Notes: generated by a model not told the origin, from the letters alone. A stretch of DNA of 64,000 nt from UBA1181 sp963626555 (GCA_963626555.1 CAVFXQ010000005.1:13681-77680); one strand, 5' to 3'. Shown: positions 1 to 9,314, numbered from the stretch's first letter. Numbers and translations: made by a program.

Positions 1-729
1 GAATATATCAGAATATTGCGTGACACCCAACCTCTGTTTTTTGTAGCAGAGAACGTGTCGGGCATGCTTGCTAAAAGACATGAAACTGCTGTTAGCGGAT
101 TTATGAAACTATTTGACGAAGCTGGATACGATGTCAATCTGAAAATGCTTAATGCCAACGACTATGATGTTCCAGAAGACAGAGACCGTGTTTTCTATAT
201 TGGTTTTCGTAAAGATTTGCACATAGACGATTATGAATATCCAAAACCACAAGAACATAAACCAACTTTGCGTGAGGCTATTTGGGATTTACAAGACACA
301 GCCATACCAGCAAGAGAGAAGAACCATACAAACGGAAATTCCTGTATCGTTCCAAACAATGAATATTTCATAGGGGATTTCTCGCCAATTTTTATGTCTC
401 GTAACCGCGTAAGATCATGGGACGAACCAGGGTTCACCGTTCAAGCAAGCGGAAGACAATGCCAACTTCATCCCCAAGCACCTAAAATGATAAAGGTGGA
501 ACAGAACTTACAAAAATTTGTTGAAGGAAAGGAACATTTATACAGAAGAATGACTGTAAGAGAAGTGGCTCGTATTCAGAGCTTCCCTGATGATTTTAAG
601 TTCATATATGATGAGATAAATTATGGATATAAGATGATTGGAAATGCCGTTCCAGTTAATCTTGCATATCATGTGGCATTAAGTATAATTGAAACTTTGA
701 AACGCCATAATATTGATATTATTCAATAA
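1..729 (+). CDS. DNA (cytosine-5-)-methyltransferase, C-terminal part (5' end outside window)
   Basis: This enzyme transfers a methyl group from SAM to C5 of cytosine in a specific DNA site. The frame is open from base 1, so the gene starts upstream; the first ATG or TTG in the window is not a real start. Visible family motifs in order are the catalytic-loop partner ENV (motif IV, near residue 23), EDRDRVFYIGFR (motif VIII), RMTVREVARIQSFPD (motif IX) and GNAVPV (motif X). The PCQ nucleophile motif lies before the window. The variable stretch between motifs VIII and IX is short, so target recognition is probably a short site, but the site cannot be read. No restriction gene follows within the window. 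It ends about 100 bp before a convergent protease gene. Confidence 0.93.
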   Translation, partial: EYIRILRDTQPLFFVAENVSGMLAKRHETAVSGFMKLFDEAGYDVNLKMLNANDYDVPEDRDRVFYIGFRKDLHIDDYEYPKPQEHKPTLREAIWDLQDTAIPAREKNHTNGNSCIVPNNEYFIGDFSPIFMSRNRVRSWDEPGFTVQASGRQCQLHPQAPKMIKVEQNLQKFVEGKEHLYRRMTVREVARIQSFPDDFKFIYDEINYGYKMIGNAVPVNLAYHVALSIIETLKRHNIDIIQ

Positions 730-751
730 TTCATCTGAAGTTTTAATTCAA

Positions 752-780
752 AAAGGCCCACAAAAAAATTGCGAGCCTTT
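752..780 (-). terminator. Hairpin between convergent dcm and htrA-type genes
   Basis: AAAGGC (752-757) pairs with GCCTTT (775-780), with extra C-G pairs inside. Read on the minus strand the stem is followed by five T residues, so it most likely ends the protease transcript. It may also act weakly on the plus strand for the methyltransferase. Confidence 0.55.
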
Positions 781-834
781 CCTTCAAAAGTTCCTATCGG
801 AATATATGAGATTTGTCAAGGTGTCATCTCTATT

Positions 835-2289
835 CTAACTATTCATATCTACTGCATAGTAAACAACTTTGCCATTTGGCAATATTCCTGAAATGAAGAG
901 TGCTTTCTCTTCACTGTCTTTGAGTTGCTTGACCGCTTTCTCCACATCAGCAGTAGTGGAGACATAACTATTGTTGACTCGAAGGATAATGCACCCCTTT
1001 GGAATTCCTGCTTGATGAAATTTTCCTCCCTTCGTAACTTCTTTCACCTGTAATCCATAATTGATGCCCAACGAACGTTTAGCAGAGTCTGAAAGTGGCA
1101 CTAACTGCGCACCCAAAACCTTCGGATCATAACTCTTCACAACATCGGTGTCTCCTTGCATATTCTTGAGCGTTACAGTAAGCTCTTTCTCACTCTTATT
1201 TCTGTCTATCGTAATTTTCACTTTGTCGCCTGGACGGAATCGGCTGATTTTCTCCTGCAACTCTGCCACAGTCTTCACCTTCTGCCCATCTACCTTCGTG
1301 ACAATATCTCCCACTTGAACGCCTGCCTCCTTGGCCGCACTCTTGTCGCCTACTGCCGCTACATACGCTCCCTCCATCGTGTCAAGCCCCTTCGACTTCG
1401 CAAAATCAGCATCTATGTCGTTTATCTGAATACCTAACAACGCACGCTGTACAACACCGAATTCCTTCAAATCCGCAACTACCTTACTCATTATTGAAGT
1501 AGGAATAGCAAAGGAATAACCAGAATAGGAACCTGTCTGCGAAGCGATGGCCGCATTGATGCCAACCAACTCTCCCTGCGTGTTGACAAGCGCTCCTCCA
1601 CTATTCCCAGGATTGACAGCTGCATCTGTCTGTATGAACGACTCTATCTTCATATCTCCCGAGATAATATTGATGTTTCGAGCCTTTGCACTGACAATAC
1701 CCGCCGTAACTGTAGAAGTAAGATTGAACGGATTACCAACGGCTAAAACCCACTCTCCCACCTTCAAATCATCTGAATTTCCAACAGGGATCGTTGGAAG
1801 ATCGTCTGCATCTACTTTCAACAAAGCAAGGTCTGTAGTTGGGTCTGTCCCTACAATCTCCGCCTTAAACTGTCGTTTATCATTGAGTACGACACTCACC
1901 TGATTGCTTCCCTCTACAACATGATTATTTGTAACAATGTAGCCATCTTTCGTGAGGATAACCCCCGAACCAGAGGCTTGCTTCGTCTGCGGTTTCTGCG
2001 AATATTGTTCTCCAAAGAAATACTCAAGGAACGGATCATTCATTCGCGTCTGTTGCACTTCGTAGGTAGTCATAACGTGAACAACAGCATTGACAGACTG
2101 GTCGGCCGCATAGGTGAAATCTACCGGCTGACTATTGCGAGAATATGAAGAATACTGAGCAGGCGTCTGCGACGACTCTTTAATGATGACTTCCGTGTTT
2201 TTTCCATAATGACTGACGTAGAAGCAGGAGACGCCTGCTCCCACCACCGCTGCGGCTAAGACAAGACCGACAATTTTCATGCTTTTCAT
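835..2289 (-). CDS. degP: Do-family periplasmic serine protease (DegP/HtrA type)
   Basis: Periplasmic quality-control protease and chaperone that degrades misfolded envelope proteins. The 484-residue product starts with a hydrophobic export or anchor segment (about residues 5-24). The trypsin-like domain carries the complete triad: His123 in TNNHVV, Asp153 in TTDLALL and Ser230 in GNSGG. Two PDZ domains follow, the first around residues 285-365 and the second around 395-480, as in classic DegP. The first PDZ holds the GAYVAAVGDKSAA type peptide-binding loop. The gene stands alone between a hairpin and the alaS terminator. Family assignment is firm; whether it is the DegP or DegQ counterpart cannot be decided from sequence alone. 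Confidence 0.95.
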   Translation of the reverse strand: MKSMKIVGLVLAAAVVGAGVSCFYVSHYGKNTEVIIKESSQTPAQYSSYSRNSQPVDFTYAADQSVNAVVHVMTTYEVQQTRMNDPFLEYFFGEQYSQKPQTKQASGSGVILTKDGYIVTNNHVVEGSNQVSVVLNDKRQFKAEIVGTDPTTDLALLKVDADDLPTIPVGNSDDLKVGEWVLAVGNPFNLTSTVTAGIVSAKARNINIISGDMKIESFIQTDAAVNPGNSGGALVNTQGELVGINAAIASQTGSYSGYSFAIPTSIMSKVVADLKEFGVVQRALLGIQINDIDADFAKSKGLDTMEGAYVAAVGDKSAAKEAGVQVGDIVTKVDGQKVKTVAELQEKISRFRPGDKVKITIDRNKSEKELTVTLKNMQGDTDVVKSYDPKVLGAQLVPLSDSAKRSLGINYGLQVKEVTKGGKFHQAGIPKGCIILRVNNSYVSTTADVEKAVKQLKDSEEKALFISGILPNGKVVYYAVDMNS

Positions 2290-2452
2290 ACTGTCTATAT
2301 ATAAAGGTTAATGTTTATCTTTTCAACGCAAAATTGTTACATTATGTATATTCTGCATACTTGCAATTGACATTTTTAGAAAGATTTAACTGTTGAATAA
2401 GGATTTTAACAATTGGTAAGATTCACCACTAAACACCTTTGCCCCACACATA

Positions 2453-2492
2453 AAACAGAGGAGTTCAATGCATTCACCGAACTCCTCTGTTT
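2453..2492 (-). terminator. Terminator downstream of alaS
   Basis: A perfect 14-bp stem (2453-2466 with 2479-2492) encloses a 12-nt loop. It is flanked by T-runs on both strands, so it can work both ways; the gene it serves is alaS, whose stop codon lies about 70 bp away on the minus strand. Confidence 0.8.
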
Positions 2493-2564
2493 TTTGTCTA
2501 ATGTAATGTCTTATTTTAGGAGAAAATCCATTTCCTCTTTAATCATTACAACACGACTACTTTA

Positions 2565-5186
2565 TCATAAAACAATTTTCTTCATGACAATTTCAAAAGC
2601 AGCATCTAAACCGTTGACATTCTTTCCTCCTGCCTGTGCAAAGAAAGGCTGTCCTCCGCCACCACCTTGAATCTCTTTAGCAGCCTCTCGAACAATCTGC
2701 GTTGCGTTCAACCCTTTCGCTACAATAGAGTCTGAGAAAGCAACAGTCAACGATGGCTTACCCTCCCACTCTGCAGCAGATACAAACACTAAAGACTCAT
2801 CTTTCAACTCGTTTCTCAAACGAAAAGCGACAGATTTAATGACATCTGCAGGTGCAGGTCTTCTTGTCGTGATAAAACGAACACCATTCTTCACCTCAGA
2901 ATTGCGAATCAATTTTTCAACGCTTCTCTCCAACTTCTCTGCCATGAACGCCTCAACATCTTTCTTCATAGAAGCATTCTCTTCAATCAACTTCTTGATG
3001 GCTGCCACAATGTTCGGCGTGTTATTGAAGAAGGTACGCATATCACGAACCATATCCTGCTGCTCATTCATCATTTCCTCCACCTTCACTCCCGTAATGG
3101 CTTCTATACGACGTACTCCAGCCGCAACAGAACTCTCAGACAAAACACGTATCATTCCTATTTCGCCCGTAGCTTTAACGTGCGTACCACCACACAACTC
3201 CATCGATGGCCCGAACTTAATCATACGGACTGTATCTCCATATTTCTCACCAAACAAAGCAATCGCTCCTTTGTCTCTTGCTTCTTGGATAGACATATCA
3301 CGGAACTCTTCCAACGGAATATTCTGACGAACCATGTAGTTAGCAAGCTGCTCCACCTTTCTAATCTCTTCATCAGTAACCTTCTGAAAATGGGAGAAAT
3401 CAAAACGAAGCGCATCTGGCGACACAAACGAACCTTTCTGCTCAACGTGTGTACCCAAAACCTGACGGAGGGCATAGTCGAGCAAGTGAGTTGCTGTGTG
3501 GTTACAAGCGATTCGTTGGCGTCTATCTTTATCAATAACAGCATGGAATGCGAGCGTTACATCCTCTGGCATCGCTTGCATCAAATGTACTGTTAAATTG
3601 TTTTCTTTTTTTGTGTCCAACACCTCGTATTTCTTACCATCCGCCTCTATGAATCCAGTGTCGCCCAACTGACCACCCATCTCTGCGTAAAATGGGGTCT
3701 CATCAAACACAACCTGGAAAAACTCCTTATTCTTTTGTTTAATTTTTCTATAACGAAGGATGTTGACATCCGCTTCAAGGAAATCGTACCCGATGAACTT
3801 AGACTCTCCCTCATGCAACGTAACCCAGTCGCCTGTCTCAACAGAAGCAGCGTTACGAGCACGCTCTTTTTGTTTCTGCATCTCCACATTAAACTCCGCT
3901 TCGTTAATAGTCATTCCGTTTTCACGAAGAATTAACTCTGTCAAATCAAGAGGGAATCCGTATGTGTCATATAAAGTAAATCCGTCTACTCCAGAAATTT
4001 CTGTCTTACCCACGGCCTTCGTATCAGACATTACTTTATCTAAAAGGCGAATACCCAATTCCAACGTTCGCAAGAATGCCTCTTCTTCTTCCTTCATCAC
4101 CTTCACAACCAAATTTTGTTGTGCAATCAATTCAGGATAAGCATCGCCCATCGTCTCAATCAAGACTGGCACCAATTTATACATGAAGGCCGCACGTTGT
4201 CCTAAGAACGTATAGCCGTAACGAACCGCACGACGAAGAATACGACGGATAACATAACCTGCCTTTGCATTTGAAGGCAACTGACCATCGGTGATGGAGA
4301 AAGCAATCGTACGAACATGGTCTGCAATCACACGCATAGCAATGTCCGTCTCCCTTTTCTTTCCATATTCTACATTGGCTATTTTTCCAATCTCCTTGAT
4401 GATGGGTTGGAACACATCTGTGTCGTAGTTTGACTTTTTCCCTTGGAGAGCCATACAAAGACGCTCAAATCCCATACCAGTATCAACATGCTTTGCAGGA
4501 AGTGGTTCAAGCGAACCGTCTGCCTTACGATTAAACTGCATAAACACATTGTTCCAAATCTCAATCACTTGTGGGTTATCTTTGTTGACCAGCTCCACTC
4601 CTGGCACCTTCGCTCTCTCTTCATCATCACGAAGATCTATATGGATTTCAGAGCATGGACCACAAGGACCAGTCTCTCCCATTTCCCAAAAATTATCATG
4701 TTTATTTCCGTTGATGATTCGATCCTTTGGCAAAAACTGAGCCCAGATCGCAGCAGCCTCGTCATCACGTTCAAGATTGTCTTCCTTGCTACCTTCAAAA
4801 ACAGTAGCATACAGACGATTAGGATCTATTTTAAGGACATCTACCAAATACTCCCAAGCCCAAGAAATCGCCTCCTTCTTGAAATAATCGCCAAAAGACC
4901 AATTACCTAACATCTCAAACATGGTATGGTGGTAGGTATCCAAACCAACCTCTTCCAAATCGTTGTGTTTGCCACTCACACGAAGGCACTTCTGCGAATC
5001 CGCGACACGTGGATATTTTCGTGGTTGGTTACCCAAAAATATGTCCTTGAACTGGTTCATACCAGCATTCGTGAACATCAATGTAGGGTCGTTTTTTACG
5101 ACCATCGGCGCAGAAGGTACAATTGTATGCCCTTTTGAAGCGAAGAAATCGGTAAACGATTTGCGAATTTCCTTAGCTGTTAACAT
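2565..5186 (-). CDS. alaS: Alanyl-tRNA synthetase
   Basis: Charges tRNA-Ala with alanine in the cytoplasm. The 873-residue product has normal full length. It begins with the class II catalytic core (KGHTIVPSAPMV, then TNAGMNQFKD). The editing domain carries the zinc-site motifs HTATH (about residue 562) and CGGTH (about residue 664), which remove mischarged serine and glycine. The glycine-rich motif GGGGGQPFFAQAGG near the end marks the C-Ala domain that helps bind the tRNA elbow. It is transcribed divergently from the M23 peptidase gene, with a promoter-like pair just upstream, and ends at a strong hairpin. Confidence 0.98.
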   Translation of the reverse strand: MLTAKEIRKSFTDFFASKGHTIVPSAPMVVKNDPTLMFTNAGMNQFKDIFLGNQPRKYPRVADSQKCLRVSGKHNDLEEVGLDTYHHTMFEMLGNWSFGDYFKKEAISWAWEYLVDVLKIDPNRLYATVFEGSKEDNLERDDEAAAIWAQFLPKDRIINGNKHDNFWEMGETGPCGPCSEIHIDLRDDEERAKVPGVELVNKDNPQVIEIWNNVFMQFNRKADGSLEPLPAKHVDTGMGFERLCMALQGKKSNYDTDVFQPIIKEIGKIANVEYGKKRETDIAMRVIADHVRTIAFSITDGQLPSNAKAGYVIRRILRRAVRYGYTFLGQRAAFMYKLVPVLIETMGDAYPELIAQQNLVVKVMKEEEEAFLRTLELGIRLLDKVMSDTKAVGKTEISGVDGFTLYDTYGFPLDLTELILRENGMTINEAEFNVEMQKQKERARNAASVETGDWVTLHEGESKFIGYDFLEADVNILRYRKIKQKNKEFFQVVFDETPFYAEMGGQLGDTGFIEADGKKYEVLDTKKENNLTVHLMQAMPEDVTLAFHAVIDKDRRQRIACNHTATHLLDYALRQVLGTHVEQKGSFVSPDALRFDFSHFQKVTDEEIRKVEQLANYMVRQNIPLEEFRDMSIQEARDKGAIALFGEKYGDTVRMIKFGPSMELCGGTHVKATGEIGMIRVLSESSVAAGVRRIEAITGVKVEEMMNEQQDMVRDMRTFFNNTPNIVAAIKKLIEENASMKKDVEAFMAEKLERSVEKLIRNSEVKNGVRFITTRRPAPADVIKSVAFRLRNELKDESLVFVSAAEWEGKPSLTVAFSDSIVAKGLNATQIVREAAKEIQGGGGGQPFFAQAGGKNVNGLDAAFEIVMKKIVL

Positions 5187-5209
5187 GTTAATACAAATTA
5201 TTCAGAGCG

Positions 5210-5243
5210 CAAAATTAACATTTTTCCAAAAAATTTCCACAAA
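5210..5243 (-). promoter_or_regulatory. Candidate alaS promoter
   Basis: On the minus strand, TAATTTTG (5217-5210) matches the Bacteroidetes -7 consensus TAnnTTTG. TTTG (5243-5240) sits 22 nt upstream, slightly more than the usual 19-21. It lies about 25 bp before the alaS start codon. Confidence 0.55.
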
Positions 5244-5250
5244 AAAACGC

Positions 5251-5258
5251 TATCTTTG
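5251..5258 (+). promoter_or_regulatory. Candidate -7 element for the M23 peptidase gene
   Basis: TATCTTTG fits the TAnnTTTG consensus and lies about 50 bp before the chosen start at 5307. No clear TTTG -33 box is seen at the expected distance. It lies back to back with the alaS promoter. Confidence 0.45.
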
Positions 5259-5306
5259 CGAAGCAAAAGGAAACGAAATGTCTACTCTTATAAATCTTGT
5301 TTCGTA

Positions 5307-6278
5307 ATGTCTAAGGCAAAATTTCAGTTCAACCCTAAAACGCTATCCTACGAACGGGTTGACAATACCATAAAGCATATATTTTCAAACTTTTTAGTTC
5401 ACCTGATAAGCGGAATCCTCGTTGGCTTGGCTTTCTTCGTGATCTTCGCGCTTTTTATCCACTCTCCCCGCGAAAAGGAACTAAAAAGCCGCAACGCAGA
5501 GATAGAAGCTCAACTTCAATTAGTCAACACACAATTGGACGAGATTCAAGAAGTTTTGAGCGACATAGAACAGAGAGACAACCAATTATACCGCGTCGTA
5601 GTCCAAGCAGACCCTATCGCCAACAACATCCGGCGAACTTCTCGCTCTCAAGGGAAATATACAGAAATTAGAGAGAAAACGAACTCGGACATAGCTGCTT
5701 CAACCGCCGCTCTGATCGATGATGTTCGTCGCCGACTTTACATACAGTCTCTCTCTTTTGACGAGGTTACCAACCTTGTCAAAAACAAGGAGGAGATGTT
5801 GCTTTGCATTCCTGGAATCCAGCCTGTTAAAAATCAAGACCTTCGACGAATGGCATCTGGTTTTGGTATGCGCATCGACCCAGTCTACAAAACTCCTAAG
5901 TTTCACGCCGGCATGGATTTTTCTGGTGATATTGGAACAGAAATCTACGCAACAGGAAAGGGAACTATCGAGTTCAAAGGATGGATGCAAGGCTACGGAA
6001 ACGCCGTCATCATCAATCATGGATATGGTTATAAAACGCTTTACGGACATCTAAATGGATTCGTAAAGAGTCAAAAAGTAGGGTCAAAAGTAAACCGTGG
6101 CGATGTAATTGCCTATATGGGCAACACAGGTAAATCCACTGGTCCGCACCTACACTATGAAGTGCATTACCGCGACAAAGTTACCGATCCAAGAAACTTC
6201 TACTATATAGACCTCTCTCCAGAAGAGTATGACGAGATGATCCAAATTACTTCTAACAATGGAAACGTGTACGACTGA
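5307..6278 (+). CDS. Membrane-anchored M23 family metallopeptidase
   Basis: Predicted zinc endopeptidase that cuts peptidoglycan cross-links or stem peptides in the periplasm, or activates amidases. The ATG at 5307 is chosen over an in-frame upstream codon at 5256 because the latter overlaps the -7 element. The product (323 aa) has a short cytoplasmic start, one membrane segment (about residues 33-53, ILVGLAFFVIFALFI), a coiled-coil-like stretch (about 58-95), and a C-terminal LytM domain. Zinc ligands are visible as HAGMD and HLHYE, with YGHL between them. The coiled coil plus LytM layout is like MepM/EnvC-type cell-wall proteins. GSCFA and mtaB genes follow on the same strand. Confidence 0.9.
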   Translation: MSKAKFQFNPKTLSYERVDNTIKHIFSNFLVHLISGILVGLAFFVIFALFIHSPREKELKSRNAEIEAQLQLVNTQLDEIQEVLSDIEQRDNQLYRVVVQADPIANNIRRTSRSQGKYTEIREKTNSDIAASTAALIDDVRRRLYIQSLSFDEVTNLVKNKEEMLLCIPGIQPVKNQDLRRMASGFGMRIDPVYKTPKFHAGMDFSGDIGTEIYATGKGTIEFKGWMQGYGNAVIINHGYGYKTLYGHLNGFVKSQKVGSKVNRGDVIAYMGNTGKSTGPHLHYEVHYRDKVTDPRNFYYIDLSPEEYDEMIQITSNNGNVYD

Positions 6279-6342
6279 TCTCTTGTCTGCCTCTTATAAG
6301 TTATAATTGTGAAAGGTATATCATTATACACATATACTATAT

Positions 6343-7287
6343 ATGAAGTTTCTTACTGAAATTCCATTAAAAAAAGAGTTAGACATCAATCATAACCATA
6401 GGATCCTACTCTTGGGATCCTGTTTCACCGAAAATATTGGAAGAAAATTGGAGGCGTGCCATTTTGACGTTTCTTGCAATCCGTTAGGCATCCTGTTCAA
6501 TCCCGTTTCAATACAGCAAACCATTGAACGAATTTTAGAAGATAGAGAAGTGACGAAAAATGAAGTTTTCGAAACAGACGGTGTATGGAACTCCTTTGAT
6601 TTTCATAGCCAATTTGCGCAATGTTCTCTCTCTGAGTATATCTCTAATATCAACCAACAAATCAATTCGGCACACAAATTCATTCAAGATACAGACTTCG
6701 TTTTCATCACCTTAGGAACCGCATGGGTATATGAAGAAAAAGAGAGCAAGCATGTTGTCGCCAACTGCCACAAAGTTCCATCCACCCATTTTTCTCGAAA
6801 GCGAATTTCAGAGTCAGAATGCACAGAAAGATTGATGACAATTGCGAAACAGTTGAAAAACACAAATGGAAAAATGAATGTCATCTTTACGGTAAGTCCG
6901 ATTCGCCATTGGAAAGACGGGGCACACGGCAACCAACTCAGCAAGTCTATTCTCTTATTGTCTGTCGACAACGTATGCCGTGAAATGCAAGGTTGCCACT
7001 ATTTTCCATCCTACGAACTAATGTTAGACGAGTTGCGCGACTACCGTTTCTACGCAGAAGACCTACTCCACCCTAACGAACTCGCCCAAACATACATTTG
7101 GGAAAAGTTCGGAGACACCTATTTCAGTGAGGAGACAAAACAAATTAACAAAGAGGTACTCAACCTTGAACAGGCTCTCCACCATCGACCTATCAATCCC
7201 AAGAGCGAGAATTTCAAACGGTTTCAAGAAGAAACCCAAAATAGGAAAAAGATACTTGTGCAGAAATACCCATTTTTGCACTTTTAA
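6343..7287 (+). CDS. GSCFA domain protein
   Basis: Member of the GSCFA family, related to SGNH/GDSL-type esterases and acyl hydrolases; no precise substrate is established. The 314-residue product shows the name-giving motif LLLGSCFTENIGRKLE near the N-terminus, with Ser as the presumed nucleophile. LHPNELAQ near residue 245 supplies the Asp/His-type region expected at the end of SGNH enzymes. There is no signal peptide, so it is probably cytoplasmic. It lies 64 bp after the M23 gene and 29 bp before mtaB, so the three may share a transcript. The family call is good; the reaction is inference. Confidence 0.85.
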   Translation: MKFLTEIPLKKELDINHNHRILLLGSCFTENIGRKLEACHFDVSCNPLGILFNPVSIQQTIERILEDREVTKNEVFETDGVWNSFDFHSQFAQCSLSEYISNINQQINSAHKFIQDTDFVFITLGTAWVYEEKESKHVVANCHKVPSTHFSRKRISESECTERLMTIAKQLKNTNGKMNVIFTVSPIRHWKDGAHGNQLSKSILLLSVDNVCREMQGCHYFPSYELMLDELRDYRFYAEDLLHPNELAQTYIWEKFGDTYFSEETKQINKEVLNLEQALHHRPINPKSENFKRFQEETQNRKKILVQKYPFLHF

Positions 7288-7316
7288 ACTAAATCTGACA
7301 AAAAACAAATAAGCTA

Positions 7317-8624
7317 ATGTCCGCACCATATCAAGGCAAAAAAGTACTATTCCACACTTTAGGCTGCAAACTCAATTTTGCCGAGAGTTCCTCCATAGAG
7401 AAGCAACTCTTAGAAGAAGGGTTTTTGAAAACTGAAAAAGATGAAACCCCCGATGTCTGTATCATCAATACCTGCTCGGTTACCGAAGTGGCAGACCGTA
7501 AAGACAGACAAGCCATAAAACAGATTATCACCAAATATCCTAATGCCTTTATTGTTGTCATTGGTTGCTACGCACAATTGAAACCAGAAACGATTGAGAA
7601 TATCGAAGGGGTCGACCTCATTTTGGGTATGCAGAACAAATTCGATATTTCAATGCATCTGCACAATCTGCAAAAGACAGGAGAAACTCAGATAGTACAC
7701 ACAGAGAGGAGCAGTATTGACAAATTCTTTCCTTCTTGCACACGAGGAGATAGGACACGCTATTGGCTCAAAGTGCAGGATGGCTGCGACAATTTCTGCA
7801 CTTACTGCACCGTTCCTATCGCACGAGGGAAGAGTCGCAACGATACCGTTGAAAACACGGTCGCACAAGCGCAAAAAGCCGTTGATGCGGGAGCAAAAGA
7901 GATTGTCATCTCCGGCGTCAACATCGGAGATTTCGGAAAATCCACCGGAGAAAACTTTTTCCAGCTCATCCAAGGATTGGACGAGATCAAAGGCGATTTT
8001 CGCTATCGTATCTCCTCCATTGAACCCGATTTGCTGACTGACGAAATCATCCAATTCATATCAGTATCAAAACATTTCGTGCCTCACTTCCACATTCCGC
8101 TTCAATCGGGCTGCGACGAAGTGTTATCACTCATGCACCGACATTACAAAACACAACTCTTCTCTGAAAAAATTGCAACCATCAAACGCATGATGCCAGA
8201 AACATTCATTGGGATCGATGTCATTGTCGGAACAAACGGAGAAACAGAAGAGTATTTCAAGAAGACGAAAGCCTTTCTACAAAATTTAGATTTTGCTCAA
8301 CTGCACGTTTTCAGTTATTCCGAACGCCCCAACACACAAGCCTTGCGCTTAGGACAGAAAGTATCACCTTCCGAAAAAAAACGGAGAAGCGAAATTCTCC
8401 ACACCCTGTCGGAGGAGAAACGACTCATCTTCTATCAATCCCAAATCGGCAAAAAAAAGAAAGTCTTATGGGAAGGAAAGAAAAACGGCGGTATGATGCA
8501 TGGTTTTACAGAGAACTATGTCTTAGTTGAGGCTCCATACAACGCAATGAAAGTTAACACAGTAGAAGACGTTGTGTTAGGTGTTTTTAACGAAGACAAA
8601 AGTGCTTTGAAAGGTAGCAATTAA
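7317..8624 (+). CDS. mtaB: tRNA t6A37 methylthiotransferase MtaB
   Basis: Radical-SAM enzyme that adds a methylthio group to N6-threonylcarbamoyladenosine at tRNA position 37, giving ms2t6A. The 435-residue product begins with the UPF0004 domain (HTLGCKLN, then NTCSVTEVADRK and GCYAQ, supplying three cysteines for one 4Fe-4S cluster). The radical-SAM motif is CDNFCTYC at about residue 158. The C-terminal TRAM-like domain binds tRNA. HTLGCKLN and overall length favour MtaB over MiaB or RimO. A candidate separate promoter for the next small gene follows. Confidence 0.93.
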   Translation: MSAPYQGKKVLFHTLGCKLNFAESSSIEKQLLEEGFLKTEKDETPDVCIINTCSVTEVADRKDRQAIKQIITKYPNAFIVVIGCYAQLKPETIENIEGVDLILGMQNKFDISMHLHNLQKTGETQIVHTERSSIDKFFPSCTRGDRTRYWLKVQDGCDNFCTYCTVPIARGKSRNDTVENTVAQAQKAVDAGAKEIVISGVNIGDFGKSTGENFFQLIQGLDEIKGDFRYRISSIEPDLLTDEIIQFISVSKHFVPHFHIPLQSGCDEVLSLMHRHYKTQLFSEKIATIKRMMPETFIGIDVIVGTNGETEEYFKKTKAFLQNLDFAQLHVFSYSERPNTQALRLGQKVSPSEKKRRSEILHTLSEEKRLIFYQSQIGKKKKVLWEGKKNGGMMHGFTENYVLVEAPYNAMKVNTVEDVVLGVFNEDKSALKGSN

Positions 8625-8709
8625 AGATAGAAAGGCAATAAAACAATATGTTTTTAGCATTATTTAAGAGTTTTTTCTTTTGATGAAATAAGAGAAAGAA
8701 AAAAAATCG

Positions 8710-8717
8710 TACATTTG
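8710..8717 (+). promoter_or_regulatory. Candidate -7 element for the winged-helix gene
   Basis: TACATTTG matches TAnnTTTG and lies 32 bp before the ATG at 8750. A TTTTG lies further upstream at 8678-8682 but the gap (27 nt) is longer than usual. Confidence 0.5.
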
Positions 8718-8749
8718 CAAAAAATTTAAAACCTAAAAAATTATTGGAT

Positions 8750-8950
8750 ATGTTACAACATTCAGTAGGAGACAACGCCGGTAAAATTTGGCGTCTTTTA
8801 AATGATAAGGGAGAGCTGACGTTCACACAGATCAAGAAAGAACTGAAAGGCAAAAACGAAGAACTCTATATGTCAATTGGTTGGTTGCTTCGTGAAAATG
8901 TAATCAGTTGCCGTGAAGAAGACGACAAATTATACTATAGTTCAAAATAA
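8750..8950 (+). CDS. Small winged helix-turn-helix protein
   Basis: A 66-residue protein of the single-domain winged-helix type common in Bacteroidetes (PF10771-like). It shows a helix-turn-helix (about residues 20-52, LTFTQIKKELKGKNEELYM) followed by a wing (VISCREEDDKLYYS). Role and target DNA are unknown; these proteins are often abundant and may be nucleoid- or regulation-related. The ATG at 8750 is preferred to a TTG two codons earlier because it is the normal start and sits well behind the -7 element. It has its own terminator, so it is likely a single-gene unit. Confidence 0.8.
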   Translation: MLQHSVGDNAGKIWRLLNDKGELTFTQIKKELKGKNEELYMSIGWLLRENVISCREEDDKLYYSSK

Positions 8951-8983
8951 CCATTCGTTATTTGGCGGTTGTAAAAAAAACAG

Positions 8984-9022
8984 AGGAGAGTTTCACTTAG
9001 TGAAGCCCTCCTCTCCTTTTTT
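8984..9022 (+). terminator. Terminator of the winged-helix gene
   Basis: AGGAGAG (8984-8990) pairs with CTCTCCT (9011-9017). A second small hairpin, TTCACT with AGTGAA, stacks inside the loop, and a T-run follows. The layout is a typical intrinsic terminator. Confidence 0.8.
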
Positions 9023-9314
9023 CAAGCGTTGTTTTCACTTAGTTTCCAAATCTAAACCATAGACTTTTTACGTTATGAAAAATTCATTTAATATTCTCAT
9101 TTAAATCTTTTTCTTAATAGTGTTTGTTTTCCTAAAAATCTAAATAAACATAAATCAAAATTATACTTTGTATGTTTGTTTTCAAGCCCTGTTTGTAAGT
9201 CTGTCTGTTTGTAAAACCTGTTTACTGTTTGTTACTCTTCCCTGTTTGTTACAAGTACAAAAGTAAGTCCACACTGCGAACTCTTTGTTCGTAAAAAATT
9301 AAATATTGAAAGAA
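9023..9314. other. Gene-free stretch between convergent gene ends
   Basis: About 290 bases with no supportable coding frame. The first part is plain AT-rich DNA; the second part holds a cluster of CTGTTTGT words, listed separately. A TATGTTTG at 9171-9178 matches the -7 consensus but has no partner box, and nothing recognisable lies behind it. Confidence 0.6.
9189..9249. repeat. Array of four CTGTTTGT repeats
   Basis: CTGTTTGT occurs at 9189-9196, 9205-9212, 9225-9232 and 9242-9249, spaced 16, 20 and 17 bp, with a partial copy CCTGTTTA at 9217. Related TGTTTGT words lie at 9121 and 9173. The spacing is irregular and the spacers differ, so it is not a CRISPR array. It begins 66 bp past the stop codon of the WYL regulator gene. 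It could be a protein-binding cluster or simple repeat drift. Confidence 0.7.

Noticed and set aside
3221..3544. Long open frames overlapping alaS in other frames and on the other strand
   Set aside because: They lie fully inside a well-recognised gene and show no domain, start signal or codon pattern of their own.
9189..9249. Repeat array as a CRISPR
   Set aside because: Repeats are only 8 bp, spacers 8-12 bp and uneven, and no cas gene is present.
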